Notes: generated from the letters alone by a model not told the origin. A stretch of DNA of 49,018 nucleotides from Edwardsiella piscicida (GCF_001896205.1 NZ_MPNU01000001.1:1-49018), one strand, 5' to 3'. Shown: positions 31,075 through 41,151, numbered from the stretch's first letter. Numbers and translations: made by a program.

Positions 31075-32484
31075 ATGTCCGCTGAACATATCTTAGCGAT
31101 GCTGAATGAGCACGAAGTTAAATTTGTCGATCTGCGCTTTACCGATACCAAGGGTAAAGAGCAGCACGTCACCATTCCGGCTCATCAGGTTGACGCCGAC
31201 TTCTTCGAAGAAGGCAAGATGTTTGACGGCTCCTCCATCGGCGGCTGGAAAGGCATCAATGAGTCAGACATGGTGCTGATGCCGGATCCCACCACCGCGG
31301 TACTCGACCCGTTCTATGAAGAGCCAACGCTGATCATTCGCTGCGATATTCTGGAACCGGGCACCCTGCAGGGCTACGACCGCGACCCGCGCTCCATCTC
31401 CAAGCGCGCCGAAGACTTCTTGCGCGCCTCCGGCATCGCCGACACCGTACTGTTCGGGCCGGAGCCAGAGTTCTTCCTGTTCGACGATATCCGCTTCGGC
31501 AGCAGCATCAACGGCAGCCACGTTGCCATTGACGACATCGAAGGCGCATGGAACTCCTCAACCAAATACGAGGGCGGTAACAAAGGGCACCGTCCGGCGG
31601 TTAAAGGCGGCTACTTCCCGGTTCCACCGGTTGATTCGGCTCAGGATATCCGCTCGACCATGTGCCTGACCATGGAAGAAATGGGACTGGTGGTAGAAGC
31701 TCACCACCATGAGGTGGCCACCGCCGGGCAGAATGAAGTCGCCACCCGCTTCAACACCATGACCAAGAAAGCGGACGAAATCCAGATCTACAAATATGTG
31801 GTGCACAACGTCGCCCACGCCTTCGGTAAAACCGCCACCTTTATGCCCAAGCCGATGTTCGGTGACAACGGCTCCGGCATGCACTGCCATATGTCTCTGT
31901 CTAAAAACGGCAGCAACCTGTTTGCCGGCGACAAGTACGGCGGCCTGTCTGAAACCGCGCTGTACTATATCGGCGGGGTGATCAAGCACGCCAAGGCCAT
32001 CAACGCCCTGGCCAACCCGACCACCAACTCTTACAAGCGTCTGGTGCCGGGCTATGAAGCGCCGGTGATGCTGGCCTACTCTGCCCGCAACCGCTCCGCC
32101 TCCATTCGTATCCCGGTGGTGGCGTCGCCGAAGGCTCGCCGCATCGAGGTCCGTTTCCCTGACCCGGCGGCCAACCCGTACCTGTGCTTCGCCGCCCTGC
32201 TGATGGCCGGCCTGGATGGCGTCATCAACAAAATCCACCCCGGCGACGCCATGGATAAAAACCTGTATGACCTGCCGCCGGAAGAGGCTAAAGAGATCCC
32301 GACCGTAGCCGGCTCTCTGGATGAGGCCCTGGCCGCGCTGGACAGCGATCGCGAGTTCCTGACCCGCGGCGGCGTCTTTACCGACGATGCCATCGATGCC
32401 TACATCGAGCTGCGCCAGTCAGAAATGGAGCGCGTACGCATGACGCCGCACCCGGTCGAGTTTGAACTCTACTACAGCGTATAA
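31075..32484 (+). CDS. glnA: Glutamine synthetase type I
   Basis: GlnA makes glutamine from glutamate, ammonia and ATP in a dodecamer. The 469-residue protein has FDGSSIGGW, the [14 protein letters not shown] active-site region, the ATP site [10 protein letters not shown] and the adenylylation Tyr in KNLYDLPPE, so control by GlnE is expected. The ATG at 31075 follows GGGAG. It heads glnA-glnL-glnG, with a terminator and a second promoter after it. Confidence 0.98.
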   Translation: MSAEHILAMLNEHEVKFVDLRFTDTKGKEQHVTIPAHQVDADFFEEGKMFDGSSIGGWKGINESDMVLMPDPTTAVLDPFYEEPTLIIRCDILEPGTLQGYDRDPRSISKRAEDFLRASGIADTVLFGPEPEFFLFDDIRFGSSINGSHVAIDDIEGAWNSSTKYEGGNKGHRPAVKGGYFPVPPVDSAQDIRSTMCLTMEEMGLVVEAHHHEVATAGQNEVATRFNTMTKKADEIQIYKYVVHNVAHAFGKTATFMPKPMFGDNGSGMHCHMSLSKNGSNLFAGDKYGGLSETALYYIGGVIKHAKAINALANPTTNSYKRLVPGYEAPVMLAYSARNRSASIRIPVVASPKARRIEVRFPDPAANPYLCFAALLMAGLDGVINKIHPGDAMDKNLYDLPPEEAKEIPTVAGSLDEALAALDSDREFLTRGGVFTDDAIDAYIELRQSEMERVRMTPHPVEFELYYSV

Positions 32485-32578
32485 CGCGACGCGCGCCAGG
32501 CGACCCGGCGCCGTACCGGGTCCTTGCCGAACGCTCCACGCTGGAGAGATCCGTTTTTGTTGCCGTGGAAACTTTCAG

Positions 32579-32601
32579 CCCATCTTCGGATGGGTTTTTT
32601 T
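32579..32601 (+). terminator. Intrinsic terminator after glnA
   Basis: CCCATC-TTCG-GATGGG followed by seven T. The stable UUCG tetraloop and T-tract indicate that most glnA transcripts stop here and only some reach glnLG. Confidence 0.93.
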
Positions 32602-32684
32602 CGCCGTACGCCGCAGGACAGAGAAAAAATTCTCCGCGCCCCCGCACGGACAGCGAAAGCATGCTACAGTGCAAGGCATCCTAT

Positions 32685-32701
32685 TGCACCAAAATAGTGC
32701 A
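32685..32701 (+). promoter_or_regulatory. NtrC operator at the glnL promoter
   Basis: TGCACCAAAATAGTGCA is a perfect TGCAC-N7-GTGCA NtrC box. It ends on the first base of the glnL AGGAG ribosome site. In E. coli NtrC bound here represses glnLp, capping its own level. Confidence 0.9.
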
Positions 32702-32712
32702 GGAGTGCGCAA

Positions 32713-33780
32713 ATGGCTGAACACCCTACGCCGCCCCACCGTGACTTACCCGATGCCGGACCGCTGCTGAATGCCCTGATGACCTGCATCCTGGTTCTGG
32801 ACGACGATCTGGTCATTCGCTATGCCAATCCGGCCGCGCAGCAGCTGCTGGCGCAGAGTCCGCGCAAGCTGTTTGGCACACCGCTGCCGGATCTGCTGAG
32901 CTATCTCTCCCTGGATATCGCGATGATGCGCATCAGCCTGCACGCCGGGCAGGGTTTTACCGACAACGAGGTGATGCTGGTCGTCGACAGCCAGCCGCAC
33001 ATCATGGCGCTGACGGCCCAGCCCCTGAGCGAAGGGCAGATCCTGCTGGAGCTTTCAACCCTGGACAGCCAGCGTCGCCTGAGCCAGGAGCAGCTCCAGC
33101 ACTCCCAGCAGGTCGCCGCCCGCGATCTGGTGCGCGGGCTGGCCCATGAGATCAAGAACCCCCTAGGCGGGCTACGCGGGGCAGCGCAGCTGTTGGCCAG
33201 GGCATTACCGGATCCGGCCCTGACCGAATACACTCAGGTGATCATTGAGCAGGCCGATCGCCTGCGCAACCTGGTCGATCGTCTGCTGGGCCCCCAGAGA
33301 CCGGGGCAGCGCGTCACCCAGAGCATTCATCAGGTCGCCGAGCGGGTCTGTCAGCTGGTCACCCTGGAGTGCCCGGGGAACATCACCCTGCTGCGCGACT
33401 ATGATCCCAGCCTGCCGGAGCTGAATCACGATCCGGAGCAGATAGAGCAGGTGCTGCTGAACATCACGCGGAACGCCCTGCAGGCGCTGGGTGAACAGGG
33501 TGGCACCATCACCCTGCGTACCCGTACCGCGCTACAGGTCACCCTGCACGGCGAGCGCTATCGCCTGGCGGCGCGCATAGACATTGAAGACGATGGGCCA
33601 GGGATCCCCGCCCAGCTGCAGGATACGCTGTTCTACCCGATGGTGAGCGGACGCAGCGGAGGCACCGGGCTTGGCCTGTCGATTGCAAGGAGCCTGATCG
33701 ATCAGCATCAGGGCAAAATCGAGTTTAACAGCTGGCCGGGCCACACCGAGTTTTCGGTGTATTTGCCAATCCGCAAATAG
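32713..33780 (+). CDS. glnL: Nitrogen regulation sensor kinase NtrB
   Basis: NtrB phosphorylates and, with PII, dephosphorylates NtrC. The 355-residue cytosolic protein has an N-terminal PAS domain (about 15-80), the phospho-His in [15 protein letters not shown] box [11 protein letters not shown]1 IEDDGPGIP and G2 [10 protein letters not shown]. It has no membrane segment. The ATG has AGGAG 7 nt upstream. It is followed by glnG after 31 nt. Confidence 0.97.
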   Translation: MAEHPTPPHRDLPDAGPLLNALMTCILVLDDDLVIRYANPAAQQLLAQSPRKLFGTPLPDLLSYLSLDIAMMRISLHAGQGFTDNEVMLVVDSQPHIMALTAQPLSEGQILLELSTLDSQRRLSQEQLQHSQQVAARDLVRGLAHEIKNPLGGLRGAAQLLARALPDPALTEYTQVIIEQADRLRNLVDRLLGPQRPGQRVTQSIHQVAERVCQLVTLECPGNITLLRDYDPSLPELNHDPEQIEQVLLNITRNALQALGEQGGTITLRTRTALQVTLHGERYRLAARIDIEDDGPGIPAQLQDTLFYPMVSGRSGGTGLGLSIARSLIDQHQGKIEFNSWPGHTEFSVYLPIRK

Positions 33781-33811
33781 CCCACGCCCCTTTACGCAAC
33801 AGGTGGTCACC

Positions 33812-35233
33812 ATGACAATGCAACCGGGTCTCGTCTGGATAGTCGACGACGACAGTGCCATCCGCTGGGTCTTAGAGCGCGCGCTGACCGGCGCAGGTTT
33901 GCGCTGTGCCACGTTTGAAAATGGTCAGGCGGTGCTGACGGCGATGAGCGCTCAGACGCCGGACGTTTTGCTGTCAGACATCCGTATGCCCGGTATGGAC
34001 GGACTGGCGCTGCTGCAGCAGATAAAAGTACGTCATCCGCTGCTGCCGGTCATCATTATGACGGCCCACTCCGATCTGGATGCCGCGGTCAGCGCCTACC
34101 AGCAGGGCGCCTTTGATTATCTGCCCAAGCCGTTCGATATTGACGAAGCCGTCGCGCTCGTCGAACGCGCCATCAGCCACTATCAGGAGCAGCAGCAGCC
34201 CGCGCGCCAGGTGCCGGGGAGCGATCCCAGCGCCGATATCATCGGAGAGGCGGCGGCGATGCAGGATGTCTTTCGCATTATCGGACGCCTGTCACGCTCC
34301 TCCATCAGCGTGCTGATCAATGGGGAGTCGGGCACCGGGAAAGAGCTGGTCGCCCATGCGCTGCACCGCCACAGCCCGCGCGCCAAGGCGCCGTTTATCG
34401 CCCTGAATATGGCGGCGATTCCACGCGATCTGATCGAATCCGAGCTGTTCGGCCATGAAAAAGGCGCCTTTACCGGCGCCAGCCAGATCCGCCAGGGGCG
34501 CTTTGAGCAGGCGGACGGCGGGACACTGTTTCTCGATGAAATCGGCGACATGCCGCTGGACGTTCAGACCCGCCTGCTGCGCGTGCTGGCCGACGGACAG
34601 TTTTATCGCATCGGCGGCTATGCGCCGGTCAGGGTCGATGTACGCATCATCGCCGCCACCCACCAGAATCTGGAGCAGCGGGTGCAAGAGGGGATGTTCC
34701 GCGAAGATCTCTTCCACCGCCTTAACGTGATCCGCGTGCATCTTCCGCCGCTGCGTGAGCGGCGCGAGGATATTCCGCGTCTAGCCCGCCACTTTCTCAA
34801 AGTGGCGGCGCAGGAGCTGGGCGTCGAGGCCAAAGTGCTCAGCCCGGAGGCCGAGGCGGCGCTGACCCGTCTGCCGTGGCCTGGCAACGTTCGCCAGCTG
34901 GAGAATACCTGCCGCTGGCTGACGGTTATGGCCGCAGGCCAAGAGGTGTTGACGCAGGATCTGCCGGCGGAGCTGTTTGACAGCGCGCGCGATGAGCGTC
35001 AGCCGGCGGCGCTTTCGCCGGACAGCTGGCCACGGCTGCTGAGCCAGTGGGCGGAGCATGCCCTGCAGAGCGGCCAGCAGGATCTGCTGGCGGAAGCCCT
35101 GCCGGAAATGGAGCGTACGCTGCTGAACTGTGCCCTGCGCCACACCCAGGGCCATAAGCAAGAGGCAGCCAGGCTGCTGGGATGGGGCCGCAATACCCTG
35201 ACCCGCAAGCTGAAAGAGCTGGGAATGGAGTAA
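33812..35233 (+). CDS. glnG: Nitrogen response regulator NtrC
   Basis: NtrC-P activates sigma-54 promoters such as glnA. The 473-residue protein has a receiver domain with the acceptor Asp56 in LLSDIRMPG (Asp54 in E. coli), an AAA+ domain with GESGTGKE and the sigma-54 contact GAFTGA, and a C-terminal Fis-type helix-turn-helix (EAARLLGWGRNTLTRKLKE). I prefer the ATG at 33812 to the GTG at 33803, because AGG at 33801 is then properly spaced; a further ATG at 33818 equals the E. coli start. Confidence 0.97.
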   Translation: MTMQPGLVWIVDDDSAIRWVLERALTGAGLRCATFENGQAVLTAMSAQTPDVLLSDIRMPGMDGLALLQQIKVRHPLLPVIIMTAHSDLDAAVSAYQQGAFDYLPKPFDIDEAVALVERAISHYQEQQQPARQVPGSDPSADIIGEAAAMQDVFRIIGRLSRSSISVLINGESGTGKELVAHALHRHSPRAKAPFIALNMAAIPRDLIESELFGHEKGAFTGASQIRQGRFEQADGGTLFLDEIGDMPLDVQTRLLRVLADGQFYRIGGYAPVRVDVRIIAATHQNLEQRVQEGMFREDLFHRLNVIRVHLPPLRERREDIPRLARHFLKVAAQELGVEAKVLSPEAEAALTRLPWPGNVRQLENTCRWLTVMAAGQEVLTQDLPAELFDSARDERQPAALSPDSWPRLLSQWAEHALQSGQQDLLAEALPEMERTLLNCALRHTQGHKQEAARLLGWGRNTLTRKLKELGME

Positions 35234-35298
35234 TGGCGGGAGAGGATACCCTCGGTCAAAAACGCTGCTTGGTGCACAAAAAAACGCCACTTGCGATC

Positions 35299-35326
35299 TT
35301 TACACCCCCGCGCGGGCGAGTATGAT
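35299..35326 (+). promoter_or_regulatory. Predicted promoter of yshB
   Basis: TTTACA (35299-35304), 16-bp spacer, TATGAT (35321-35326). It would start transcription about 20 nt before the yshB start, giving the gene its own promoter after glnG. Confidence 0.6.
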
Positions 35327-35353
35327 CGGCTGCGTTTTAACGGGAGAATAATG

Positions 35354-35482
35354 ATGATCGATTCGCTGTACGCCATGGTTTCCCACGGCGCCGAACTCAG
35401 CGCCAGCGCCAGCGGCGGGCCATCATCGCATGCCGCCGTTGCCGCCGTGCTGTGCGCCGCGCTGCTCCACCTGTTGGGATAA
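35354..35482 (+). CDS. yshB: Small membrane protein YshB
   Basis: This 42-residue protein (43 from an adjacent ATG at 35351) ends in one hydrophobic helix, AVAAVLCAALLHLLG. The block AVAAVLCAA is identical to that in E. coli YshB (36 residues), which also lies by the glnALG-hemN region, so orthology is likely. GGGAGA lies 6 nt before the second ATG. E. coli and Salmonella YshB are small inner-membrane proteins with poorly defined function, reported to affect Salmonella within macrophages. The Ser/Ala/Gly-rich middle (residues 13-26) is an addition over E. coli. Confidence 0.82.
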   Translation: MIDSLYAMVSHGAELSASASGGPSSHAAVAAVLCAALLHLLG

Positions 35483-35703
35483 CCTCTCTACGCTCAAGGC
35501 GTGACCATCATGGCGCGCCTTGAGCCCCCAGCGTCCCCGGAAGAATCTCTGCTAGGATATCCATTAAATACCCGGGCTGTGCCGTGTGACACAGTCCATT
35601 TACCGACGCTCTGTAACAATGTACAGGTGGGTTTTCCGTTACCCCAGCGGATCATCCGGTCGTGCGCGTTTCACCGGAGTCGTTTAATCATCAAGGATGT
35701 ATC

Positions 35704-37362
35704 ATGAGCGATATCGCCCTTACGGTCAGTATGCTGTCACTGGTCGCAGTGCTTGGGTTGTGGATTGGTAACTGGCGGATCTATGGCGTTGGCCTGGGGA
35801 TCGGCGGCGTCCTGTTCGGCGGGATCATCGTCGGCCATTTTGCCCAGCGCTACCAGCTGGATCTCAACAGCGATATGCTGCATTTTATTCAGGAGTTTGG
35901 CCTGATCCTGTTTGTCTACAGTATCGGTATTCAGGTGGGGCCCGGCTTTTTCTCCTCGCTGCGCGTTTCCGGCCTACGCCTCAACGCCTTTGCCGTCCTA
36001 ATGGTGCTGATAAGCGGGCTGATTACCGCCGCCATTCACAAGCTGTTTGCCGTTCCTCTGCCGATCATTCTGGGCATTTTCTCCGGCGCCGTCACCAACA
36101 CGCCGGCGCTGGGTGCCGGGCAGCAGATATTGACCGATCTGGGGTCCAATCCATCCCAGATAGATCTGATGGGGATGGGCTACGCCATGGCCTATCCCTT
36201 CGGCATCTGCGGCATTCTGCTGGTGATGTGGCTGGTACGCCTGCTGTTCCGCATCAATATCGACGCCGAGGCGCGTGACTTCGACTCGCGCAACGGCCAT
36301 AGCCACGAGCTGCTGCAAACCATGAACATCATGGTGCGCAACCCCAACCTGAGCGGGCTGTCCATGCAGGAGGTGCCGATCCTGAATAGCGACACCATCG
36401 TCTGCTCGCGCCTCAAGCGCGGCGATTTCCTCATGGTACCGCTGCCCACCACCCAGATCGAAATCGGCGATCTGCTCCATCTGGTGGGGCAAAAGCAGGA
36501 GCTGGAAAACGCCCGGCTGGTGATCGGCGAACAGGTTGATACCTCGCTGTCCACCCGCGGAACCGAGCTGCAGGTCAGCCGCGTCGTGGTCACCAACGAA
36601 AAGGTGCTGGGAAAAAAGATCCGCGATCTCAACCTGAAGCAAAAGTACGATGTCGTGATCTCGCGGCTTAACCGCGCCGGCGTCGAGCTGGTAGCTGGTA
36701 ACAATGCGACGCTGCAGTTCGGCGATATTCTCAATCTGGTCGGCCGGCCGCAGGCGATCGACGCCGTCGCCGCCATCGTCGGTAACGCTCAGCAAAAGCT
36801 GCAGCAGGTGCAGATGCTGCCGGTCTTTATCGGTATCGGGCTGGGCGTTCTGCTGGGATCGGTGCCCCTGTTCATTCCGGGCTTCCCGGCGGCGCTCAAG
36901 CTGGGACTGGCCGGCGGGCCGCTGGTGGTCGCGCTGATCCTGGGCCGTATCGGCAGCATCGGGAAGCTGTACTGGTTTATGCCGCCCAGCGCCAACCTGG
37001 CGCTACGCGAACTGGGGATCGTGCTGTTTCTGGCGGTCGTCGGGCTGAAGTCCGGCGGTAACTTCATCGACACGCTGCTCAACGGCGAAGGGGTCACCTG
37101 GATTGGCTACGGGATCCTGATCACCGCCATTCCGCTGCTCACGGCAGCGCTCCTGGCGCGTCTGATGATCAAGATGAACTATCTGACCCTCTGCGGCATG
37201 CTGGCGGGGGCGATGACCGATCCCCCGGCGTTGGCCTTCGCCAACGGCCTACACGCCACCAGCGGGGCCGCAGCGCTCTCCTACGCCACGGTCTACCCTC
37301 TGGCGATGTTCCTGCGCATTATGTCGCCCCAGCTGCTGGCGCTGCTGTTCTGGAGCGTCTGA
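35704..37362 (+). CDS. yidE: Putative transporter YidE (AspT/YidE/YbjL family)
   Basis: This 552-residue membrane protein has two AspT/YidE repeats: an N-terminal half with [16 protein letters not shown] and TNTPALGAG, two central RCK_C domains (about 190-370: [16 protein letters not shown]) and a C-terminal half with VGLKSGG and [10 protein letters not shown]. The ATG at 35704 gives MSDIALTVS as in E. coli YidE. The substrate is unknown. In E. coli yidE is unlinked to glnG-hemN, so this location is different. The 220 bp before it contain a hairpin (CTCAAGGCG/CGCCTTGAG) after yshB but no clear promoter. Confidence 0.94.
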   Translation: MSDIALTVSMLSLVAVLGLWIGNWRIYGVGLGIGGVLFGGIIVGHFAQRYQLDLNSDMLHFIQEFGLILFVYSIGIQVGPGFFSSLRVSGLRLNAFAVLMVLISGLITAAIHKLFAVPLPIILGIFSGAVTNTPALGAGQQILTDLGSNPSQIDLMGMGYAMAYPFGICGILLVMWLVRLLFRINIDAEARDFDSRNGHSHELLQTMNIMVRNPNLSGLSMQEVPILNSDTIVCSRLKRGDFLMVPLPTTQIEIGDLLHLVGQKQELENARLVIGEQVDTSLSTRGTELQVSRVVVTNEKVLGKKIRDLNLKQKYDVVISRLNRAGVELVAGNNATLQFGDILNLVGRPQAIDAVAAIVGNAQQKLQQVQMLPVFIGIGLGVLLGSVPLFIPGFPAALKLGLAGGPLVVALILGRIGSIGKLYWFMPPSANLALRELGIVLFLAVVGLKSGGNFIDTLLNGEGVTWIGYGILITAIPLLTAALLARLMIKMNYLTLCGMLAGAMTDPPALAFANGLHATSGAAALSYATVYPLAMFLRIMSPQLLALLFWSV

Positions 37363-37385
37363 ACAGCTAAGCCTAAAACAAAAAC

Positions 37386-37415
37386 AACAATCCCCGGCGT
37401 GCCGGGGATTGTTTT
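37386..37415. terminator. Bidirectional terminator between yidE and hemN
   Basis: CAATCCCCGGC/GCCGGGGATTG forms a strong stem with TTTT on the plus side and an A-rich flank giving T-rich sequence on the minus side. It separates converging yidE and hemN. Confidence 0.9.
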
Positions 37416-37426
37416 ATCGACGGGCG

Positions 37427-38800
37427 TCAGATAACGCGCGAAAACTGCTGCATTCGGGCCTGATGACGCAGATACACATCAAAGCACATGCAGATATTCC
37501 GGATCAGCAGACGGCCGCGTGGCGTAACGTTAATCGCCGTCTCACCCAGCTCGACCAGCCCATCCTGCGCCAGCGGACGCAGCAGCAGCAGATCTTCGAT
37601 GAAATAATCCACAAAGCGAATGCCGTACTGCTGTTCTATCGGCGCGAAATCCAGGCGGAAATTACAGATAAGCCCTTTAATCACATCGCGGCGAATACAG
37701 TCATCTCGGCTCATAGCCAGCCCGCGCCACAGCGCGTTGCCCTGCGCCTCAACCGCGGCATAGTACTCCTTCAGCACCTTGCGGTTTTGGGCATAGCTAT
37801 CCCCGATCATGCTAATCGCCGATACGCCCAGCCCCAGCAAATCGCTGTCGCCCTGCGTGGTATACCCCTGAAAGTTGCGATGCAGCTTACCGGCGCGCTG
37901 GGCCACCGCCAGCTCATCGTCACGGTGGGCAAAGTGATCCATCCCGATAAACTGGTATCCCACACCGGTCAGCGTCGCGATGCTCTGCTGTAGAATGGCC
38001 AGCTTATGGTCTGCGCTGGGCAGATCGGCATCTTTGATCTTACGCTGAGCGGCAAACAGCTTAGGCATGTGTGCATAGTTAAAAATGCTGAGTCGATCGG
38101 GATTCAGCTCGATCACCTTTTGCAGCGTAAAATCGAAGCTCTCCGGCGTCTGGCGAGGCAGACCATAAATCAGATCGATATTGGTAGAGGTAAAGCCGAT
38201 TTCCCGCGCATGGCGCAGCAGGGAAAAGATAAACGCCTCATCCTGCTCGCGGTTGACCAACGTCTGCACGGTCTTATTGAAGTCCTGAACCCCCATGCTC
38301 AGGCGGTTAAACCCTTCTTGGCGCAGGTGATCCAACACATCCAACGCAATCTCCCGCGGATCGATCTCTATCGAAATCTCCGCCTGAGGCGCAAAGGTAA
38401 AATGGCGACGCAGCAGCGTCATGAGGCGGCTAATCTGCGCCTTATTGAGAAAGGTCGGCGTACCGCCGCCCCAATGCAGCTGGCTCACCGTCCGCCCGGC
38501 AAACAGCGGCGCGCGAGCGGCGATCTCCAGCGCCAGCTTATCCAAATACTCGTCGGCCTTGTGAGACTGGCGGGTCACTATCTTATTGCAGCCGCAGAAG
38601 TAGCACAGCTTATGGCAGAACGGGATATGCACGTAAAGGGAAAGCGCCCGATCGGGGTAGCGGGCTACGGCACGCAGAAAGGCCGCCTCATCAAAGCCTT
38701 CGTTAAACTCTAGCGCGGTGGGGTACGAGGTATAGCGCGGCCCGGAATAGTTATATTTCTGGATCAGGGCCAAATCCCAGACGATAGTCTGTTCTGACAT
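37427..38800 (-). CDS. hemN: Oxygen-independent coproporphyrinogen III oxidase
   Basis: HemN is a radical SAM enzyme that makes protoporphyrinogen IX without oxygen. The 457-residue protein has FCHKLCYFCGC with the iron-sulfur ligands Cys62, Cys66 and Cys69 plus the functionally important Cys71, and HWGGGTPTFL. It is the last gene of a yihI-smORF-hemN unit; its AAGGAG ribosome site lies inside the end of the smORF, which suggests translational coupling. Confidence 0.97.
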   Translation of the reverse strand: MSEQTIVWDLALIQKYNYSGPRYTSYPTALEFNEGFDEAAFLRAVARYPDRALSLYVHIPFCHKLCYFCGCNKIVTRQSHKADEYLDKLALEIAARAPLFAGRTVSQLHWGGGTPTFLNKAQISRLMTLLRRHFTFAPQAEISIEIDPREIALDVLDHLRQEGFNRLSMGVQDFNKTVQTLVNREQDEAFIFSLLRHAREIGFTSTNIDLIYGLPRQTPESFDFTLQKVIELNPDRLSIFNYAHMPKLFAAQRKIKDADLPSADHKLAILQQSIATLTGVGYQFIGMDHFAHRDDELAVAQRAGKLHRNFQGYTTQGDSDLLGLGVSAISMIGDSYAQNRKVLKEYYAAVEAQGNALWRGLAMSRDDCIRRDVIKGLICNFRLDFAPIEQQYGIRFVDYFIEDLLLLRPLAQDGLVELGETAINVTPRGRLLIRNICMCFDVYLRHQARMQQFSRVI

Positions 38801-38806
38801 GGATGC

Positions 38807-38980
38807 TCACTCCTTATTCTGTTTTCTCCTGCCTGCGCGCAGTGGAGAAGCCGGCGGCCTGCCGTAACGCATGGCGGCCCGTTGCCAGCGCGCTTTGCGC
38901 TGCGACAGCCGCCATAGTTTAGCCAATAACCACAGCAGATAACATGTGAGCATCAGACCGATGGCCAGAATCAGGCTCAT
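38807..38980 (-). CDS. Small single-helix membrane protein between yihI and hemN
   Basis: This 57-residue ORF begins MSLILAIGLML and has one N-terminal transmembrane helix (about residues 3-20) followed by a strongly basic tail (KLWRLSQRKARWQR, RAGRRKQNKE). It starts 6 nt after the yihI stop and ends 6 nt before the hemN ATG, filling the gap exactly. Tight packing and a coherent membrane-plus-basic layout argue that it is real. E. coli K-12 has no gene here as far as I know. DUF2489 proteins, which have an N-terminal helix and occur near hemN in other gammaproteobacteria, may be relatives, but this ORF is much shorter; I treat that as a guess. Confidence 0.68.
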   Translation of the reverse strand: MSLILAIGLMLTCYLLWLLAKLWRLSQRKARWQRAAMRYGRPPASPLRAGRRKQNKE

Positions 38981-38986
38981 CCAGCA

Positions 38987-39517
38987 TCAGATAGCATCTT
39001 TTGGGCTACCGCGGCGCAGCAGCTGCATGATGTCTTCCTGCTCCTCAGCCTCGTCTTCATCCTCTTCCAGCTCGATACCCAGCTCTTCCATCAGCGCATC
39101 GATGCGATCCAGCATCTCGTCCACATAGCGCTGCTCTTCGCCATTCAGCGTCGCGCCATCTTCCAGACGCTCCAGCAGGGCATCCAAACGCGGATCGTTT
39201 TCCAGACGCGCCAGCTCCGCTTCCGGAGAGAGCGCCTTCTTCACCTCTGGCTGTACCGGCGGCTGCGGACGGCGCTGCGCTGTCGCTTGGCTATCGACCA
39301 CCAGCGTAACCGGCGTCTTGCTACCGAGACGCGGATCGCGCCCTGCGCGGCTACTTCCCTTCCCACCCTGGGCCGCACTGTCACTATTGCGAGCGCCCGG
39401 CTTATGGCCGCGGTGCTTTTTCTGGCGTTTACGCTCGCGTCCTTCCAGATCCAGCTCCTGACGGGTTTTACGTGTTTTTTTGGCTTTAACGGCCTTTGAT
39501 TTATTCACCGGACTCAT
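38987..39517 (-). CDS. yihI: Der GTPase-activating protein YihI
   Basis: YihI stimulates the GTPase Der and so tunes 50S ribosome assembly. The 176-residue protein has a very basic N-terminus (KSKAVKAKKTRKTRQELD), the RKRQKKHRGHKPG block and an acidic helical C-terminus (EELGIELEEDEDEAEEQED). It heads the yihI-smORF-hemN unit, just downstream of csrC on the same strand. Confidence 0.95.
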   Translation of the reverse strand: MSPVNKSKAVKAKKTRKTRQELDLEGRERKRQKKHRGHKPGARNSDSAAQGGKGSSRAGRDPRLGSKTPVTLVVDSQATAQRRPQPPVQPEVKKALSPEAELARLENDPRLDALLERLEDGATLNGEEQRYVDEMLDRIDALMEELGIELEEDEDEAEEQEDIMQLLRRGSPKDAI

Positions 39518-39579
39518 AACTTATACTCTTGATCAGAGATGTCGAAAACTGCGGCGAAATCTATCAGAAAGGCCGCAAA

Positions 39580-39911
39580 GAAAAAAGGCGACAGCCTAAA
39601 CTGTCGCCTTAATTTTATACCTTCTGCAGAAGGATATTCACACTAATCATCCCTAACGGCAAACAACGTCCCGGTTTATCCCTTTGCGGTGATGCTCCCT
39701 GCCCTCATCCCTAAGGCAAACTTCCTCTCCGTCCGAAGACGGTAGCCCACTCCCGAGCCAGATACATCCCTGTGACAAACCTCCTGTTTGTCGCGCCACA
39801 TCCTGTGGCCGGTCTCCTTACCCCGACGCATTATCCTTAACGCTCCCTGGGCATCGTCATCCTGACGAAGAGTCCGTTTTACGCGGCATCCCTGCGCTGG
39901 AGTTAATCTAT
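39580..39911 (-). ncRNA. csrC: CsrC regulatory RNA (CsrA antagonist)
   Basis: On the minus strand a 330-nt region starts near ATAGATTAAC, similar to the E. coli CsrC 5' end, and ends in a terminator stem AAGGCGACAG/CTGTCGCCTT followed by T's, nearly identical to the E. coli CsrC terminator. It carries about 18 GGA motifs, many in AGGGAT or AGGA loops, and has no ORF. It titrates CsrA, so it should govern carbon storage, motility and biofilm. Place between engB and yihI matches E. coli csrC. The RNA is longer and richer in GGA than E. coli CsrC, closer to CsrB. Ends are estimated. Confidence 0.9.
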
Positions 39912-40186
39912 CTTACTGATGGTAAAGAACAATACGCGAAACAGTGCTTCGATAGCCGATCGATATCACACAAGTAATGTAATTAGCTGAATATCAATAA
40001 TTAAAAAATCAAAGCCTTACAGAACGATACGCCATTATCTGATGGTGCTATAGTCGATCGCTTACGCAGAGACGGGCGAATGGCTTACGCTATCCATGCC
40101 AGCAAAATACGGATTTACGCGCCCTTTCCCGTCATTATGGTTATAATTCCTGCCATTATTCCTCCAGCAACAGGGAGACGACCCTC

Positions 40187-40840
40187 TTGGCCCGTCAAAC
40201 TTATAACTACCATGTGACGCACTTCGTCACCAGCGCCCCCGATATTCGCCACCTGCCGGCAGATACCGGCATTGAAGTGGCGTTTGCCGGGCGCTCCAAC
40301 GCCGGGAAATCCAGCGCCCTCAATACGCTAACCAACCAGAAAAGCCTGGCGCGTACCAGTAAAACACCGGGGCGTACCCAGCTGATTAACCTGTTCGAGG
40401 TTGAGGATGGCATTCGCCTGGTCGACCTGCCGGGCTATGGCTATGCCGAAGTCCCAGAAGAGATGAAGCGTAAATGGCAGCAGGCGCTGGGGGAGTATCT
40501 GCAAAAACGGCAGTGTCTGAAGGGATTAGTCGTGCTGATGGATATCCGCCACCCGCTAAAGGATCTCGATCAGCAGATGATCGCCTGGGCGGTAGAGGCC
40601 GGTCTGCCGGTACTGCTGCTGTTAACCAAGGCCGATAAATTGGCCTCTGGCGCCCGTAAGGCCCAGCTGAACATGGTTCGAGAGGCGGTTCTGCCGTTTA
40701 TGGGCGACATTCAGGTCGACGCATTCTCCTCCCTCAAAAAGTTCGGCGTCGATAAACTGAGAGATAAGCTGGATACCTGGTTCAGCGAGATTGCACCTCA
40801 GCCGGCGGACGAGGACGACGATCCCAGCATCGGCGAGTAA
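40187..40840 (+). CDS. engB: Ribosome biogenesis GTP-binding protein EngB/YsxC
   Basis: EngB (YihA) is an essential GTPase of 50S assembly. The 217-residue protein has G1 [16 protein letters not shown]3 DLPGYGYA, G4 LTKADKL and the C-terminal FSSLKK G5 region. It starts with TTG: GGGAG lies about 10 nt upstream, no in-frame ATG precedes the G1 motif, and the N-terminus then matches E. coli. The acidic tail [12 protein letters not shown] is species-variable. A -10 TATAAT at 40142-40147 probably serves it, though I see no good -35. Confidence 0.95.
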   Translation: MARQTYNYHVTHFVTSAPDIRHLPADTGIEVAFAGRSNAGKSSALNTLTNQKSLARTSKTPGRTQLINLFEVEDGIRLVDLPGYGYAEVPEEMKRKWQQALGEYLQKRQCLKGLVVLMDIRHPLKDLDQQMIAWAVEAGLPVLLLLTKADKLASGARKAQLNMVREAVLPFMGDIQVDAFSSLKKFGVDKLRDKLDTWFSEIAPQPADEDDDPSIGE

Positions 40841-40864
40841 GAGTCCCTGACCCACTATACCATT

Positions 40865-40884
40865 AGCCGCGCAAGCGGCTTTTT
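40865..40884 (+). terminator. Intrinsic terminator of engB
   Basis: AGCCGC-GCAA-GCGGCT with TTTT, 25 nt beyond the engB stop. The GCAA tetraloop adds stability. Confidence 0.88.
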
Positions 40885-41008
40885 CATGTCATTTTTCAAC
40901 AAAATAGAAAAATAAGCACATCCGCAACCAGCGCATTACGCGTCGACAAACGCCCGGCGCCATCGTCGAGATATGTGCGGCGACATTTCAGCTAACGTTT
41001 TCTTTATA

Positions 41009-41116
41009 CAAAAAAAACGCCCCAGTCATAAAGACTGGGGCGGCTAATAATCAGCCAAATCCGATTACGTGAAGTAAAAGGTCTGAAAGATAGAACATCT
41101 TACCTCTGTACCCTAC
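41009..41116 (-). ncRNA. spf: Spot 42 regulatory RNA
   Basis: Reading leftward from 41116 (GTAGGGTACAGAGG) the sequence is almost identical to E. coli Spot 42 through the unstructured regions, including GTAAGATGTTC and TTTTACTTCACG, and ends in the terminator GCCCCAGTC/GACTGGGGC plus T's. Spot 42 is an Hfq-dependent RNA that represses galK and many catabolic genes on glucose. The gene lies between polA and engB, its E. coli place. Confidence 0.97.
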
Positions 41117-41123
41117 GTTGATA

Positions 41124-41151
41124 ACTGTACAACATTTTATGTATCGATCAA
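41124..41151 (-). promoter_or_regulatory. Promoter of spf
   Basis: On the minus strand TTGATC (41146-41151), 16-bp spacer and TACAGT (41124-41129) place the start exactly at the Spot 42 5' end. I did not find a clear CRP box, though E. coli spf is CRP-repressed. Confidence 0.62.

Noticed and set aside
39611-39911. CRISPR-like array from the repeated ATCCC/TCC motifs
   Set aside because: Repeats are irregular GGA loops of CsrC, not direct repeats with uniform spacers.
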